The notes under the pieces were generated by a model. It saw nothing but the letters and a program-made list of their open reading frames with translations. It searched no databases and was not told the DNA's origin. A DNA stretch of 64,000 nucleotides from Rotaria macrura (taxonomy: Eukaryota; Rotifera; Eurotatoria; Philodinida; Philodinidae), in assembly GCA_900239685.1 (NCBI GenBank), contig OENT01000022.1:1-64000 (forward strand), given 5' to 3'. Of this stretch, positions 1 to 12,624 are shown in pieces; position 1 is the stretch's first letter; every line of letters starts with the position of its first letter. A program made the translations under genes and the position numbers.

Positions 1-83
1 GACAACTGTAGTAGAATGTCTCCTGTAAGTTTGAAGTCGATATGTCAAATTTTCACTGCCCTAGCAGTCAAAATTACGAAAAA

Positions 84-1015
84 GACGCGTTAAAAAATGC
101 CTTTTATTTTTCTCGTTCAACGCGTTCTACACAGTCAAAAATGTCCGAATTTTTGCGTTTTAACACGTTATAAATTGATGCATCCTCTAGCATTCAGAAA
201 TGTGAAATTTAACTGTTTAAATGCGTTTCTGATTTCTGAGCGTTGAAACGCGTTTAGTGAAAGAAAAAGAAAATTCGTCGAGACGCGTTAATTTTAATTT
301 TGTATTTTCTTCATTATTGAGAACGCATTATACCGAGTTGCTCTGTGTCCTAGTACAGAGAGACCAAAGAACTTTTGATTAGAAGACAGTAAACTTACGG
401 TTAGACTAGACTTACGCGTTACTATATATCTTAAAATTTAATACTGATATTAAACGAACACTCCGGGAAAACAAAATCTACAAGTGCAACTTTTAACGAA
501 TATTTAGTCGATATTTTATTGTTTCATTGAATAATCAGTGTTTTTCATTCAATTTCAGTTAATATCTATCAATAATTTTTAAAATTTATATTTATATATT
601 TATTAATACTTAGTTGAGAGATTTTAGAAGCATCAGATTCCGCCTTTTAGAACTTTTAATTAAAATGAAATATAAAGCAACAAAATGGCAACTTCACAGG
701 TGTCGACACATTGTTGCTCTTCCTCGTTTATGATTTTCGTGAAGTGGAGTGACAAAAGAAGGAATCTGACAGTAGTACTGGACGAGCTCAGTTACAGTTC
801 ATCTGCATCTACACCATAGGTCAAATCTACTGTTAAAATGCATTAATTTCTGAAAATTCATCTATTAGACACATGAAAATGCGTTATGACAAGATCAACT
901 CGTTTACATGCGTTGTCTTCTTTTTCCTGTGAGCTGAACGACTTAAACGCGTTCTTTCTCTGCCTTTTTTCCTTCAACGCATTAAAATACCGTTTTGGCG
1001 TTTTTGTGATTGCGT
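84..1015. repeat. clustered AACGCGTT / AATGCGTT / AACGCATT motifs
   Basis: Variants of an 8-10 bp motif centred on (A/T)CGCGTT, TGCGTT or ACGCATTA recur in two clusters. The first has hits near 84, 118, 153, 162, 221, 238, 247, 281, 321 and 411. The second has hits near 836, 877, 907, 945 and 975. Between about 430 and 830 they are absent. The surroundings also repeat: TGCCTTTTATTTTTCTCG then TTCAACGCGTT (98-126) resembles TGCCTTTTTTCC then TTCAACGCATTA (961-984). CG-containing motifs are scarce elsewhere in this A+T-rich window, so the clustering looks real. It could be the subterminal repeats of a DNA transposon or a binding-site array; nothing decides between these. Confidence 0.5.
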
Positions 1016-3850
1016 GGGTGAGTTATGAAGTACAGAATGGCATTGGACGATTTTTCTTCTCATTGATACTCTCAGTAAAATGGTACTAAATCCATAATGA
1101 CTCGATGAAATTCAATGAAATTTTTATGATAGATAGCTGTGGTACTTGGCTACAGAATGAGGTGTACCCGAGTTCACAAAACTCTTTCTTCCATAATTTA
1201 TGAAATGCACAATGGCGACCGATAGATTACATCGTAAATCTCGTTTAGTTCGAGCAATGGAGGCGCCGATTTCGGTGCTGACCTACATTCTTTGAAAACT
1301 ATGAACACAAACGTTTCCAGCCTCCGAACTATCATAACGACTGAGATGCTAGGGGGCGGGGGATACTTTTGGCCAGTACTGTAGCATTCGGAATACGTCG
1401 TATATGAATCTTTGTGTTACTGTTCTCTGGTTGTGTGTATGAAGACATTTGAACGGGATGCATAAAAACCGTTACTCTGCGTAAACATACCATGTGGAAT
1501 TCTTTCGCAAAGCTTGAAATATGAACAGTTACGAACAGAATGAGTTGATCCTTACAATTCTTGAACGACCTGCCACTTTGTCTTTTAGATCGATGCAATT
1601 TATTGTTGTTAGCAACTGTATGCACGAACTAAACATTCCGTTTCATGAACCAGTTAGGCATTAGTGAACAATAGTAGTTCTGTTCTCTTTCATATGAAAA
1701 AGTTGACCTTGAAACGCCTTGTAGAATTCGAAATCTTCTGAAAATTGTGACACTTATCTTTAAAGTTAATAAATCCATAATCAATATGTCTATTCGATAC
1801 ATTCAACGAACATGAAAGCAATATTCTGTGATTTCATTATTTGTCGGACTGAATGCTTTGCGGAGAAAACTTAACTTTCATGCGTTCCAATTTTATGTAA
1901 GAGATCGATGAGCTCGTCGTGCACTCGTATAATGTATATCTACTAGCCGATAGTAATCGACAACATGCAATTAACAAAGTCACAATTATATCATGCTATT
2001 CAAAGCTTTCTTTGATATGAAAAATGAGTAGACTATTTGGCTTTTGCCATAGACAGTGACGAAAGAGAAATCTCAGCTGATTGGAAACCATTATAACGTC
2101 TTCCCATTTCTCGAAATCGATCAAGTTTTCAATTTATCTTAAATATCATTGTTTATGATAACGTTGAAATAGAAATGAAGGTTTACTGCTACATTTTAAA
2201 TTTGCAGGTGCATATATTTGTATATAATTCATCATCCAAATGTAGTTTTATAGTATCATTATTCATTTCCTAGCCCATATACTAAAGTAGTTCGACGACA
2301 CAAACACTATCATTGTCTTTGCATGAAGTTTTTCATACAACGAAAGCCAAATCGCGACTGAAATATATTCTTATATCCGATAAACTGCTCAATTATGATT
2401 CAAGCATGGGTCATTTCTATACTTTTACAGAAATAACAGTTTGGCAAAACAGAAAATATTTTGCAATAGTAACGTCTCATAAATTACTGGGCAGCTCACT
2501 AAACTGTGGAATACGAATTGATTGCGTCGGATCTTCGTTATTTGTCTTGCATAAAAAGTAAATAGATGAATTTATTATTTTGTGGTTATTATCGGACGCT
2601 TTCTTATCATCTGATCACTGCTCATCGTGACATCTAAGTATGAATGATAGTTACAAACTATATTTGCAGTTGTTTATCCCCTGTTTTTCATTTCAAATGA
2701 TAATACCTGAAAATGAACATACGGCAACCGCAAACAAGTGATATGTATGATAGTGACTAAGAAGTAGTATCCTAGTTTGAGAATATACTAAACGTATGGT
2801 TCAATGTAATATGTACTCTTTTTAAACTCATGATTGTATATAACATTCAGTATCCTTTACATAGAGTCAACTCGATGACTTCTACTATGAAAAACAAATT
2901 TCCAATAAATCATCTCAACAACCAAAACGGCTAACTGTCAACCAGCATGGTTGAAGTCAAGTGCTCAAGTTTTCGGATATGAAACAGCAGATCTTAGTCA
3001 TTGAAAATTTGTATGTAGGTTTTCGTCAACCTTGGGTTGATCGATCTTGTTTGTTTTTAATAATTACGAAAATAAATGATGGTTAACAGTCAATATTCAG
3101 CTTTTCTATGTGAAAATAGCTTGAAAAGACTCTTTTGTCCCTTGCCATCTTTCATTAATGAGAACATTTTTAACATTGAAAATAGAACTGGTAGCTTGAA
3201 ATAAAAATAAACATTGTTACTGTGACGTCCCTAGTGGTATTTCTAAATACGAAACAAAACTTCAAACCTGTGAACATTGTTTTGAAAATTCATGTCTCTG
3301 CGTTACTTGATGTTTTGCCAATATCTCATTCATTTTTTTAAGCTGTCAATATTTTTTCTTGATCAGAAGATAACCCTATCTTTCAGCTATAACACCGCAT
3401 CTCACAAAATTCATGAACATGGAATAGTTGTCAGGATTTATCACTCCTTCCGTATCAGTCGAGAATCGAACGCCCTCTTTGTCTATGCGTTACCGACCCG
3501 GTTTTTCCTCATAAAATGCAAGCAACAAAATTGTTGATGCTGAAAATATCAAGTATTATAGAACTTGTTTACCTACATATTAATTTAAAATTACAAGTCT
3601 TTCGCTTCTACCATTCTATAGATATGATCGTTTGAAGTTGAAAAAACGTCTGTGAGTTATCTGCGTTTTGCATGTCAAGCAATAATATACAACTGCATTG
3701 GAACCAGCCATGTGCAAAGACGATGCATACAAGACAATTGCAAGAAATTCGAAATGTTGAATCACTTATGAAATGTCGGTCAGAGTATAACTGATATACA
3801 TGGACCCCATTGCGGTTTCTTTTTATGTACGCCATCACGTACTAAATACG

Positions 3851-4097
3851 CGTACAGTAGTGTGCAAAATTATAAAATCACCTTTCATCTTAGCTTTCTT
3901 AAAATGTTTTTCTTCACAAATGAGTGTTTCATTTTCAATTGATCGTAAATATATAAAATCGATATTGAAAGATGACATCCGAATGTATATATATTTACGA
4001 TCAACTGAAAATATAAACACTGACACTTAAGAAGAAAAAAAACTTACGAAATCTTATATGGATGATGATTATAAATTTCTGCATGCAACTATATGTA
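3851..4097. repeat. imperfect foldback (inverted repeat)
   Basis: The left arm (about 3851-3957) and right arm (about 3984-4097) are imperfect reverse complements around a 26 bp loop. The best-kept core is TTGATCGTAAATATATA on both arms (left near 3939-3955, right near 3985-4002), flanked by matching AGTGTTT and TTTTTCTTC blocks. Outer parts match more loosely with small gaps. No coding region or target-site duplication is evident. It may be a decayed MITE or a hairpin RNA source. Confidence 0.55.
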
Positions 4098-4779
4098 TGA
4101 ACAAGTATTGGAATTCTCGACTTCAACAAGTTAGTTATCCATTCATACGTTAAAATAAACGAAATAAAATTCGATACGCTTATTAGTTCCATGTGTCCTC
4201 ACGCTCAAGGCACAATAACCTTTTTGGAACGAAATGGTTTGGTCTATCATCGGACAGAGATTAAAGACAAAATCATACAATCTAAATTCTATCATATTTC
4301 AGGGTTCTTCCCTAATCCATTGAAAAAAATGTTCAATGTCTAGAAAGATGGCAGTATTGTTGAAGAGAAAATGAAAACTGATGCTATGTAAACTTTACCA
4401 ATGACAATTCATTACTAGCAAATCTTAGAATAGAAACACTTGAATGATTGCAAACAGGATTGATAGAATCAATCGAGTATTGAGATTGTTTATCAAACAT
4501 AGATCATTACTATCGAAGAGATTTTATTCTTCGATAACGAAAATTTTGTATTGAACGACAAAGTTTTGAACAGTTATTGAACACGTGATATATAACAACA
4601 AACAAGATAATTTTATCTCTATACGAGGAAAATAAGAAAGGCAAAGTCTTGTAAAATATTATATTTATATAAGTTTTAATGATTTATTTTAATCGTTTCA
4701 CAAAGAATATAAATTTCATGGTGATTAAGACATTTTTCGATTTGTTATCAATGAAGATCCATCAGGTGGACATGATTCA

Positions 4780-7700
4780 TCACTAAAAATAAGAGGATAA
4801 AACATTTGAAATATTGACATTCAAAAAGAAACAGTCTATTGATCAAAATAAAATATACTTTTGTTCGTTTTCTTTTAGCGATCGGCAAATCATTATTCGT
4901 TGTTGTTTGTACTGGTGGATTAGTTTTTGCTGTCATTTGTCCATTAATATCCTGTGATGATAACTATTTAGGCATGCAACAAATAAATAGATGAATGCAT
5001 TTTCATTAAAAAAACACATGAATCAAATATTACATTAAACAATGGTATCGTTAAATTGAAAAGATTTTTAGCTGATCGATGAACATGATGATAACGTGGA
5101 TTATACTTCATCGCATTGTATAACATTAAATAAATGTCACGTTTAAAGTGTTCTTTGGTTTGATATCCGTTTGATTCAAGTGTTTTACGAATTGTATCAA
5201 GCGCTATTGGACGTCGAACATACTGATGATATTTTGGGGCGATTTCTTCAGTTATTTCATGTTCGAAGAGATATCCATGTCTGAAATAGAAATGAATTCA
5301 ATCAACAGAAGAAAACATTGTCTTTATCATGTGAAAGATGAGTAACGATCATCATTCCAAACGTCCATATTCTTTGAAATATTAAATTCATTAAACGGGA
5401 AAAGGACTTCTTCATTCCTCGGAAGTTCTAGTTTGAATCCAACTGAACATTTTCGCAAGATAATTGAATACCTAGCTTCATCTATCTGATCTAAGTTACG
5501 TGAAACTTTCTAAACATGATCATAGACATAGTTTTCACAATAAAAAAAATACTGTTCATCTAGAGCCAGTATTATGAAAGCAACATAATAGATTTGTTTT
5601 TGATTAAAATTGAATACTTTTCCAAAATACATGTTTGATATGATACTTTCCTACGGCCAGCGATTAACCTCATGTTTAAATCTTTATATAATAATATATA
5701 AGTTGATAATATGGCTAGTAGTGATAGATAACTTTCATCTCTAGCTCAAAGTCGTTAATCGATAAAGAGATATTGATAATAAATATTTTGTGAATAGTCT
5801 TCCATCGTTTTAGTAAAGAAAATTTTTAAAGCTAAGATTAAAACATTTTTCAAAGACCGGATTCATCAATAAATGATTAGATATGAGTTTAAAAATAAAA
5901 TATAATTCATTAAGTAAAAGTGGATGCGAGATCAAATATCACTTCTTGGTATCATGTCTCAAATTCAGTCCATTAGCTAGATAAAACTGATTTCAAATGA
6001 TATCTCGTGCATCTTTAACATAATCATATACTGTAAAATAATAGGATACGTAATAAAAAATGGGCTAAACATGAGGATGACACATGTCAGCAAGAGCATG
6101 GTATAGAGTCGAGTTCTTCTTTCGATAGAAAAGTCTCTTGAGACATAATCTGTATTTAACTTGAAAAAGACTGAGTTACTCTAAAGATAATAGTGAAATG
6201 TTGAATATTTACTTTTGTGCAAGAATGAACTGAATAATAGCCAATGATTGTGATTGCCAACTATTTGGATTTTCGGACAGCATTGCTGAGAATCTTAATA
6301 AAGTAGAATAGATTTATGAAAATGATATTTGTTGTGAATACTAAAGTCTACCTTCTTAATTTTTCTTCTTCTTGTTCAACGGCCGTGTTCGGTACTGAAC
6401 GTGTGTTTATCGATCGGCGAGTCATAGGAGCAGTCGTTGATAGCGGTGTTTTTGCTTGTTCTGTTGATGAAGAAGTTACAACATCTGGTTGATTTGTTGA
6501 CTCGATTTCATTTTCATCTTTAACACCATCGATTGTTTTTCGTTTAACTTTGGTTTTATTTGTTCCAAGATTATTGCTTATAGAGTTTTTCGGAGAAAAA
6601 TAGACATGATATTTTTGTGTAGTTATTGGGATAATCTTCAAAATCAAAGAATCATAAATAATAAATTATTGTTGTGAAACCAAGTCGAACTAATTCGTCT
6701 TTTACTTTCACCACTTCTGTTCTTGTTTCAGAGCTTGTTCTTGATGTTGATCGTGATGATGAAACCGATTCAGGAAGTGTTGCTGTTGTTGTTGCTGAAC
6801 TTGTTGAAGGGATCAATGAAATATTAGAAACTGCTGTCTGTGATACGGATGCTTGATGATCGGTTGAGATATTCGGATTAGGAGAATCGATTGGTGCTTG
6901 CTGTGAAATATCTTCTTCAAAAGTGGCTAGATTTTGCGTTGAATTCGGGGAATTGGTCGTTAAAACTTCGGGATTCGTTTCATTGAGAGACATTTCATTG
7001 GAAATTTCACTTAATACTTCTTCTTTTATATCTGGTTCATCTGAAACACTTGGCAGAGTTGGGGTCATAGTTTCTTCTTTCAAACAATCGACTATCATTG
7101 ATTCTAAAATGAATTCGACTATGTCAAGTTATAGATAAGAAAGCAATCCACTGACCAGTATTTGCTTCACTGGGTAACGCTGATTGCGTAGGTTCACTCG
7201 GTTGGATATCTGATTCTATTTTAATTGGCTAAAACAAATAAATACAAAACTTTAGAAATCAATTATATGGTTGTGCTGTCAACATATAGTAAACCACCTG
7301 GTCACTAAGATGTTCGGTGCTGCATATATTTAGATCTTAGATAGACACGTAACTTTCTGCATTCTCAACACTGATACTTATTTTATATGAATAAAAATCC
7401 ATTATTCCTTTGTTTCAGTCTTAGTAAATTTTTTTTCCGACGATTTGAATGATTTCTATTTTTTCACGTCAAACTTATAGTTTTATTTTCCGTCATGATG
7501 AGAACTGAGTATCATCAATAATGAATGTATTCAAAGAAGTTGAGTTTCAAACAATTATTCTTTTTTGTAACATTTTTTCTCATCATTTCTGTAGTCAACT
7601 TCTTGAAAAGCAGACGACTTTCATCAGGTATCGAATATTTTTCGTTTCCTAGTCTATGAGATTTAGTATTCTCGACAATGAAAGCTCATTGTTACTGATG

Positions 7701-8624
7701 ACATTTTGCTCCTGCCTGAAAGAAAATGTCAAGATGTAGAGCATGACACTGCTCTTTTGCTGAATAAATTTTTCGAAAAGTTACATAACAGAATATTTTC
7801 ATGCATAGTGTGTCCTTGTAAATCTCGAAATGACTCTTGTTCGTTGTGTATGCATCTCGAGCGGCACATGTCAAAACGACAAATGTCATGCATTTTAACT
7901 GTAACAGGTCAACGATCGATTTTTCGATTGTGGGAAAGCAAGACATTTAAGGAAAAAGTTTCTAAAATTAATTTCACCTGAGATATAGTTTCGACTATTG
8001 GAGTTTTTTCTTCTTGTATTTCATTTTCTTGAGGAAGTGTAAAAGGCGAGGTTACTTCAGTAGTTGATGGTCTAAAATGATTTTTTAGGAAACTACAGTG
8101 TTTTTGTCATTAACTTCCTATAAATCCATACGGAGGTGTTGGTTCAATTAAATTAGGTTTCATATTAACTGATGATTCAAGTCGAAGGCAAAATTCAGTT
8201 ATCTTTTTTCTACTTTCATTTAATCGGTGTGTTAACTCGGTTTGGTAGATAGATTTTAATTGTATCCAAATAAATTTTGCTAATGGTAATTTCAGATTAT
8301 TGACTGATCCATTTTCAATCCATTGTGATTTAAAACGATTGGCAAGATATTTGTATTCTTGTTTACAATTCTATTTGAACAAATAGACAGAAAAAAGAAA
8401 TACAATGAAATATTCAATTTTAAATAGAAAGAAAACAAATTTAAAAATGAACGAACTTTAATTGAGAAACGTCCTTCTCGTCTTGCTTGTGATAAAATAA
8501 TATTATTTTGAAACGTTCGTGAAAGATTGTTGGATATCGATGACCAACTTTCTGGTTGATCGCCATGTTCAAGTATACCAGATAGCAAAGCAATTTTTTC
8601 CTTGGTGCTCCAATCAAGTGCCAT
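4780..8624 (-). CDS. BRD8: BRD8-like bromodomain protein (TIP60/NuA4 subunit)
   Basis: The predicted product is about 564 residues. BRD8 is a subunit of the TIP60/NuA4 histone acetyltransferase complex; its bromodomain reads acetyl-lysine. Exons: 8624-8457, 8370-8132, 8071-7978, 7228-7156, 7103-6691, 6635-6352, 6293-6213, 5280-5034, 4951-4859, and a last splice to a TGA at 4782. All phases agree. The N-terminus (residues 1-75) has the BRD8 pattern WSTKEK, GDQPESWSSIS, NCKQEYKYLANRF. The middle is Ser/Thr/Glu-rich and low in complexity. The bromodomain is assembled across a 932 bp intron (5281-6212): helix A SWQSQSLAIIQFILAQK, then EEIAPKYHQYVRRPIALDTI, then YNAMKYNPRYHHVH, which keeps the acetyl-lysine-binding Asn. 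It is much shorter than human BRD8. A 749 bp intron lies at 7229-7977. The extreme C-terminus (KRKRTK then stop) is the least certain part. Confidence 0.82.
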
Positions 8625-8821
8625 CTAAAAATTTCATCATTTTTTTTTTATTTGAGATTCCATCTTCTATTCTTATTTAATAAAAGCTTAAATTTTTTTA
8701 AAGTCTTCGTTGATGTTTCTTTGAAACAATTATCAAATGAATTTATACATTTCCGAAAAAAAGATAAAAAGAAAGAAAAGACAAAAGACAAGACAAAAGA
8801 AAAAAAGGAAGAAAAAATTAT

Positions 8822-11800
8822 TTATGAGTCTTCCAATTTCCCGCCAGCGATATCAACTAATTTTGGATAACGTAATTGTTTATTATCTAATTTTTCTTGC
8901 ATGTAGGTAGCCATACGAACAAGCATCGATAGATCTGATTCAGATTCATCATTTTGATAAATCAGTAATGCACTATTGATTTCATTTGCAACTTGTTGTC
9001 TATGAGATATTTGCATTAAATAGCCGTAAGGTGATTCCAATGGTTTATCGAATACAAGTAGAGCCATTGTTTTTTCTAATTCTTGTCGCATTTTGATTTC
9101 TTCTTCTGCAAATTCAGCTAAATGAATTTGTGCATAGGTCAATGCTTCATCTATTAAATTTGATCGTATTAATTCAATTAAATGTTGTTGCTAAAAGAGA
9201 AAGCTCATTTCGATAAAATTGATTGTAGAATAATAGTGGTCTTTTGTAAGGTTCTGGATTAGGAAATGTGATGATCTTTACCTTCTCATACTGTTGGAAT
9301 GACTGACACAACACTTCATTTTCGTCAGTGATACAACACTAGAAACATCTGGTAAAAATATTGTACAATGACGACCGCCAAATTTAGATCTCAGTTACGC
9401 ATACATTTAAGTTTAGGATATTGAAATCTAGACATATTTCGGTTGGCCGTCATAATATCGAAAGGAAGAATGTCGAAAGAAAAAAATATCGAAGGGAAAA
9501 ATGTCGATAAATTATATTTACATGAAACATTGTCAATTCATATTTTAAAGAGTTGGAAATATATAGTGCATGTTTTATTGTATGAAATTAAGTTGAAATT
9601 TTAACAGTGAGAAAAATTTTACAAAAAAATACAAAATAAAAAATTTTATTTTTTCACGAACTGCACGAACCTCAAGTTTTTTTTTCTGGTAGATGACTAT
9701 GATTGTCAACAGTTTTCATCAATAGATTAGTTGAATCAGTATGAAATTTAGGTGCACAATCATTAATAGTGCATATCCAATACTTAGTAGTTGTTGTTGC
9801 TGCTTTATTCATTTTAAAAGTATATTCATCGCCAACTAGTAGAGGTTTTTCTTTATTTAAATTTATAAAAGAAATAGCTTGAGATTTTGCTTGAATTTCA
9901 CCAGTTAAAATTATGAAAGCTTCAGTCATGACAGTACAAGTTTAGTTATATAATAATTCTTCGTTCAACTCTTTTATTTTACTTTTATCAATAGTTAGTC
10001 ATCCCTATCAATACTGGCTAAAATTCTACACTAGTAAAATCATAAGGAAAAACGATGAACTAAATGTGATTAGGATCGCCGTATACATGAGACATGATTA
10101 TTTTTTATTTTTCACTTTCGACATTTTCCCTTTCGATATTTTTTCTTCGCTTTTTCTGTTTTCGACATTTTTCCACCACACCCATATTTCAACGTTAGCA
10201 TGCAAGTTAGATGTCGTTTTTTTTCAATATCAAACAGTTAGTACTTTAGCCTTCAGAAACTTGAGAGACTGCTACCCCCGTAGCTTTCACTACAACGTGA
10301 TCTTGAATACGTCCATATAATCTAATACAGTTGTAAATAAGAAGTATCTGAATAAAGCATACATCGATCTATTTGATTCCTTCAACCGTCTTACAGTGTT
10401 GTAACAGTTTTCGCGAATGCAGTCGATTTTTAGAAATGTCCTTTTGCAATGAAAACGGTTGTGCTTCTCTACAACGAAGAGAAATAATGTAAGTTATGGC
10501 GAATTTTAGATCAAGAATACTATGTTGTCTCTCCTCGATTCTTGACATATTTCGAAACGGACAACTTTTACTCAAAACCTAGCAGTAATCTCGTTCACAG
10601 AGATTCTCTACAAATAGGATTTTAATACTTCGTTGGTAATTATCAATGTCCTTTGAGAGAAAGTAACCGAGTGTAAAATTGAATTTAATTAGCTTCGATT
10701 ATTGAAATTAAAATAAAATTTATATATGATCAGTTGCATTGCCTGTTAACACAAGTAAAGACAATAAATTTTGAAAGATATTTAAACTCAACAACGATCA
10801 CCATTCGTAATGCCTTATCCTAAACAAATTTCTTTATTGCGATACACCTCTAAAAAGAACATCATATTTCTAAAGGGTAATGTTTTTTTTTCAATTTAGA
10901 CAAAACCCACAGAGTTAGCATATAGCCCGATATAGTCTGTGAGCCGGTTAAAAAAGCATTTACAACTAAAGTTGGGATATTCATCTACAAACGTTAGATA
11001 TTAAAACCTTGTATCTTTTTTTTCACATACTATTCACTACTGCGTACGAACACACCGGACAGTCAAAATTGAAACAAACTTTCACTCAGGTAAAAAACTG
11101 CACATAATCCAGAGGATTACCTCTTTGCCAAAAAGGTTTTCGCATTTCATCGATTCCTTCGTTCATCGAAGTTGAAGACTTGGAAGGAGTCTTACTTGCA
11201 ACTTCTACTCTCGACAGTAGTTTACATTCGAGGTCTTTTTTTCTGTTAATCACTTACTCAACTTAAAAAAATAAAGAAGTCTATACAACATTGTGTATGA
11301 ACGATAGATAGCACTGTTTTGGGGATCTCTATATTCTGTCCTTTTAATTGTATATGAAATAGATGATTTTCTTTTTATGTATTGATAGTTTTTGATAATT
11401 TCAAAATACTTAAAGCAGGATTGTAGTTGAGAAAAAATTAACATTAAAAAAGTAGGGGCCATGTCAGCTCAATAAAATAATATTTCTTTGAGCCGGAACT
11501 GATAGCCACTTTCGAGGCCTCGTCGTTTACTTCTCGAAATTTTGAGAATGAAAGCTCTATTCGAGAAATTTCTAAACAGCTGTTAGAATTTGTATGCGTC
11601 ATCGAGAGAAGTAAATAAACCTTTTATAAACCTGATGGGTTCTTTTACTATAATTGATAACCTTCTGCAATGATCTTCTATTTTCTGTCAAAGGTCTCTC
11701 TACAAGGACAATGCCATGCCGAGTATGTATAAACAACTAGAAAATTTAATGAATAAATTCTGGAGCAAATACACATTATTACATCGGCTTCATTCAGACA

Positions 11801-12624
11801 GAAAGTAAGATGGCGATCGATGTTCACATATATAAGAAAACTTCTCGTTTCACGTGATCAATCATATGAAGAACATGATTAACGAATCAAAATCATTGTT
11901 ATACACTTGTTTAGTTACAAAATATCAATCAATAAGACAATAGTCTTATGCAAGAGTATTAATTATAGTCGCATTTGTTCTACCACGAGTAAATACCTTC
12001 AAATGGAATGCTAATTGTCGATTTTGATCAAGCAATTCTGGTGCTTTTGTATTAATTAAACTGATAGCTTCTTGAATTCTTCCACTTTCAATAGCTTCAC
12101 GAATTCGTAAGCGTTCATCAAGTGATGTCAAATCGACATTATTCAATGATATGCCAGCTTCTTCAGCAAATTTTTCTGCTGCTTCTTTAAATCCTTCTAT
12201 ATAACATACGCACAATTATTAGCCAGAAATAAATTTCTATAAAATCTTACCTGTGACAAGATAATTAATGATCAATCGATTGAGTGTAGATCTTTCTAAG
12301 CGTTGTTGTTCAATGGCTTCCATCCATTCGGTTTTTGTGGCTGTATGATGAACAGGTGTCAATGCATGTGCTTCAGATGTGGATGAGGTTGATGATGTAT
12401 TGGAAACAGCCATAGCTGCTGCTGCTGCAGCTGCCTGAATGTGTTTTTAATCAAATTTTTATTTAATGAGTTGTCATCAAAGACATCTTCAAAAAAAATA
12501 TATTCCTACCGCTACGACTGCCTTGAAAAAATAGAAAATAGAAAACAAAATAAGAACGACTGAACTTATATGAAAATCGTATCAATTGTCGAACCTGGTG
12601 TGGTTGCGCAAAATGTGCATGCAT
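8822..12624 (-). CDS. GID8: GID8, CTLH E3 ubiquitin ligase scaffold subunit
   Basis: The predicted product is about 264 residues. GID8 (Twa1) is a LisH-CTLH-CRA scaffold protein of the CTLH/GID E3 ubiquitin ligase. Exons: 12624-12595, 12521-12510 (only 12 nt), 12434-12251, 12196-11997 and 9190-8822; phases agree throughout. The LisH helix region reads [11 protein letters not shown] then [15 protein letters not shown]. The CTLH part has [19 protein letters not shown] and [15 protein letters not shown]. The last exon resumes at [17 protein letters not shown] and ends with the CRA part ([43 protein letters not shown]). The N-terminus has an Ala run (AVVAAAAAAA) before MAVSNTSS. An in-frame stop just 5' of 12624 supports the chosen start unless a further upstream exon exists; a start at the internal Met would also give a normal GID8. 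The 2806 bp intron carries transposon remains. BRD8 follows 197 bp downstream on the same strand. Confidence 0.85.
9438..10195. mobile_element. DNA-transposon relic with inverted TGTCGAAA/ATATCGAAAGG ends
   Basis: This lies inside the long GID8 intron. The left end (about 9455-9510) contains ATATCGAAAGG, ATGTCGAAAG, AATATCGAAGGG and AATGTCGATAAA in a row. The right end (about 10113-10180) contains the reverse complement of the same series: CTTTCGACATTTTCCCTTTC, GATATTTTTTC, TTTCGACATTTTTCC. These form inverted ends about 600 bp apart. Between them, on the minus strand, lies a FLYWCH-type zinc-finger remnant. FLYWCH domains often travel with Mutator-like (MULE) transposons, so a shortened MULE-type element is my best reading. 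No transposase core is seen and I could not fix a target-site duplication. Confidence 0.6.
9672..9929 (-). pseudogene. FLYWCH zinc-finger remnant
   Basis: An 85-codon open frame has the layout of a FLYWCH zinc finger: [15 protein letters not shown], then [17 protein letters not shown], ending in NHSHLPEK. That gives Trp-x-Cys, a second Cys five residues later, the F-H-T-D segment, and the terminal His-x-His. No transposase or other domain follows, and it sits between inverted transposon ends inside a GID8 intron on the same strand as the host gene. It is probably what is left of a transposon-borne gene. It could also be a small captured or still-expressed finger protein; nothing here shows expression. 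Confidence 0.55.

Larger units (their letters stand above)
1..4779. other. gene-free region with repeats
   Basis: I see no supportable gene here. The few open frames are short (under 100 codons), have no recognisable domain and no splice partners. The stretch holds the AACGCGTT-type motif field (84-420 and 836-1015) and the foldback at 3851-4097, listed separately. The remainder is plain A+T-rich sequence. Confidence 0.6.
9191..11996 (-). other. 2.8 kb intron of GID8
   Basis: The donor is AAG|GTATTT at 11997/11996 and the acceptor TTTTAG|CAACAA at 9191/9190. They join FHLK to QQHLIEL in phase 0, exactly where the CTLH domain needs continuity. Most introns here are 50-80 bp, so this one is unusually long. 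The transposon relic at 9438-10195 explains about a quarter of it. I see nothing coding in 10200-11940. Confidence 0.7.

Noticed and set aside
7692-7981. Overlapping open frames on both strands inside BRD8
   Set aside because: They lie in the intron between well-supported BRD8 exons 3 and 4 and match nothing.
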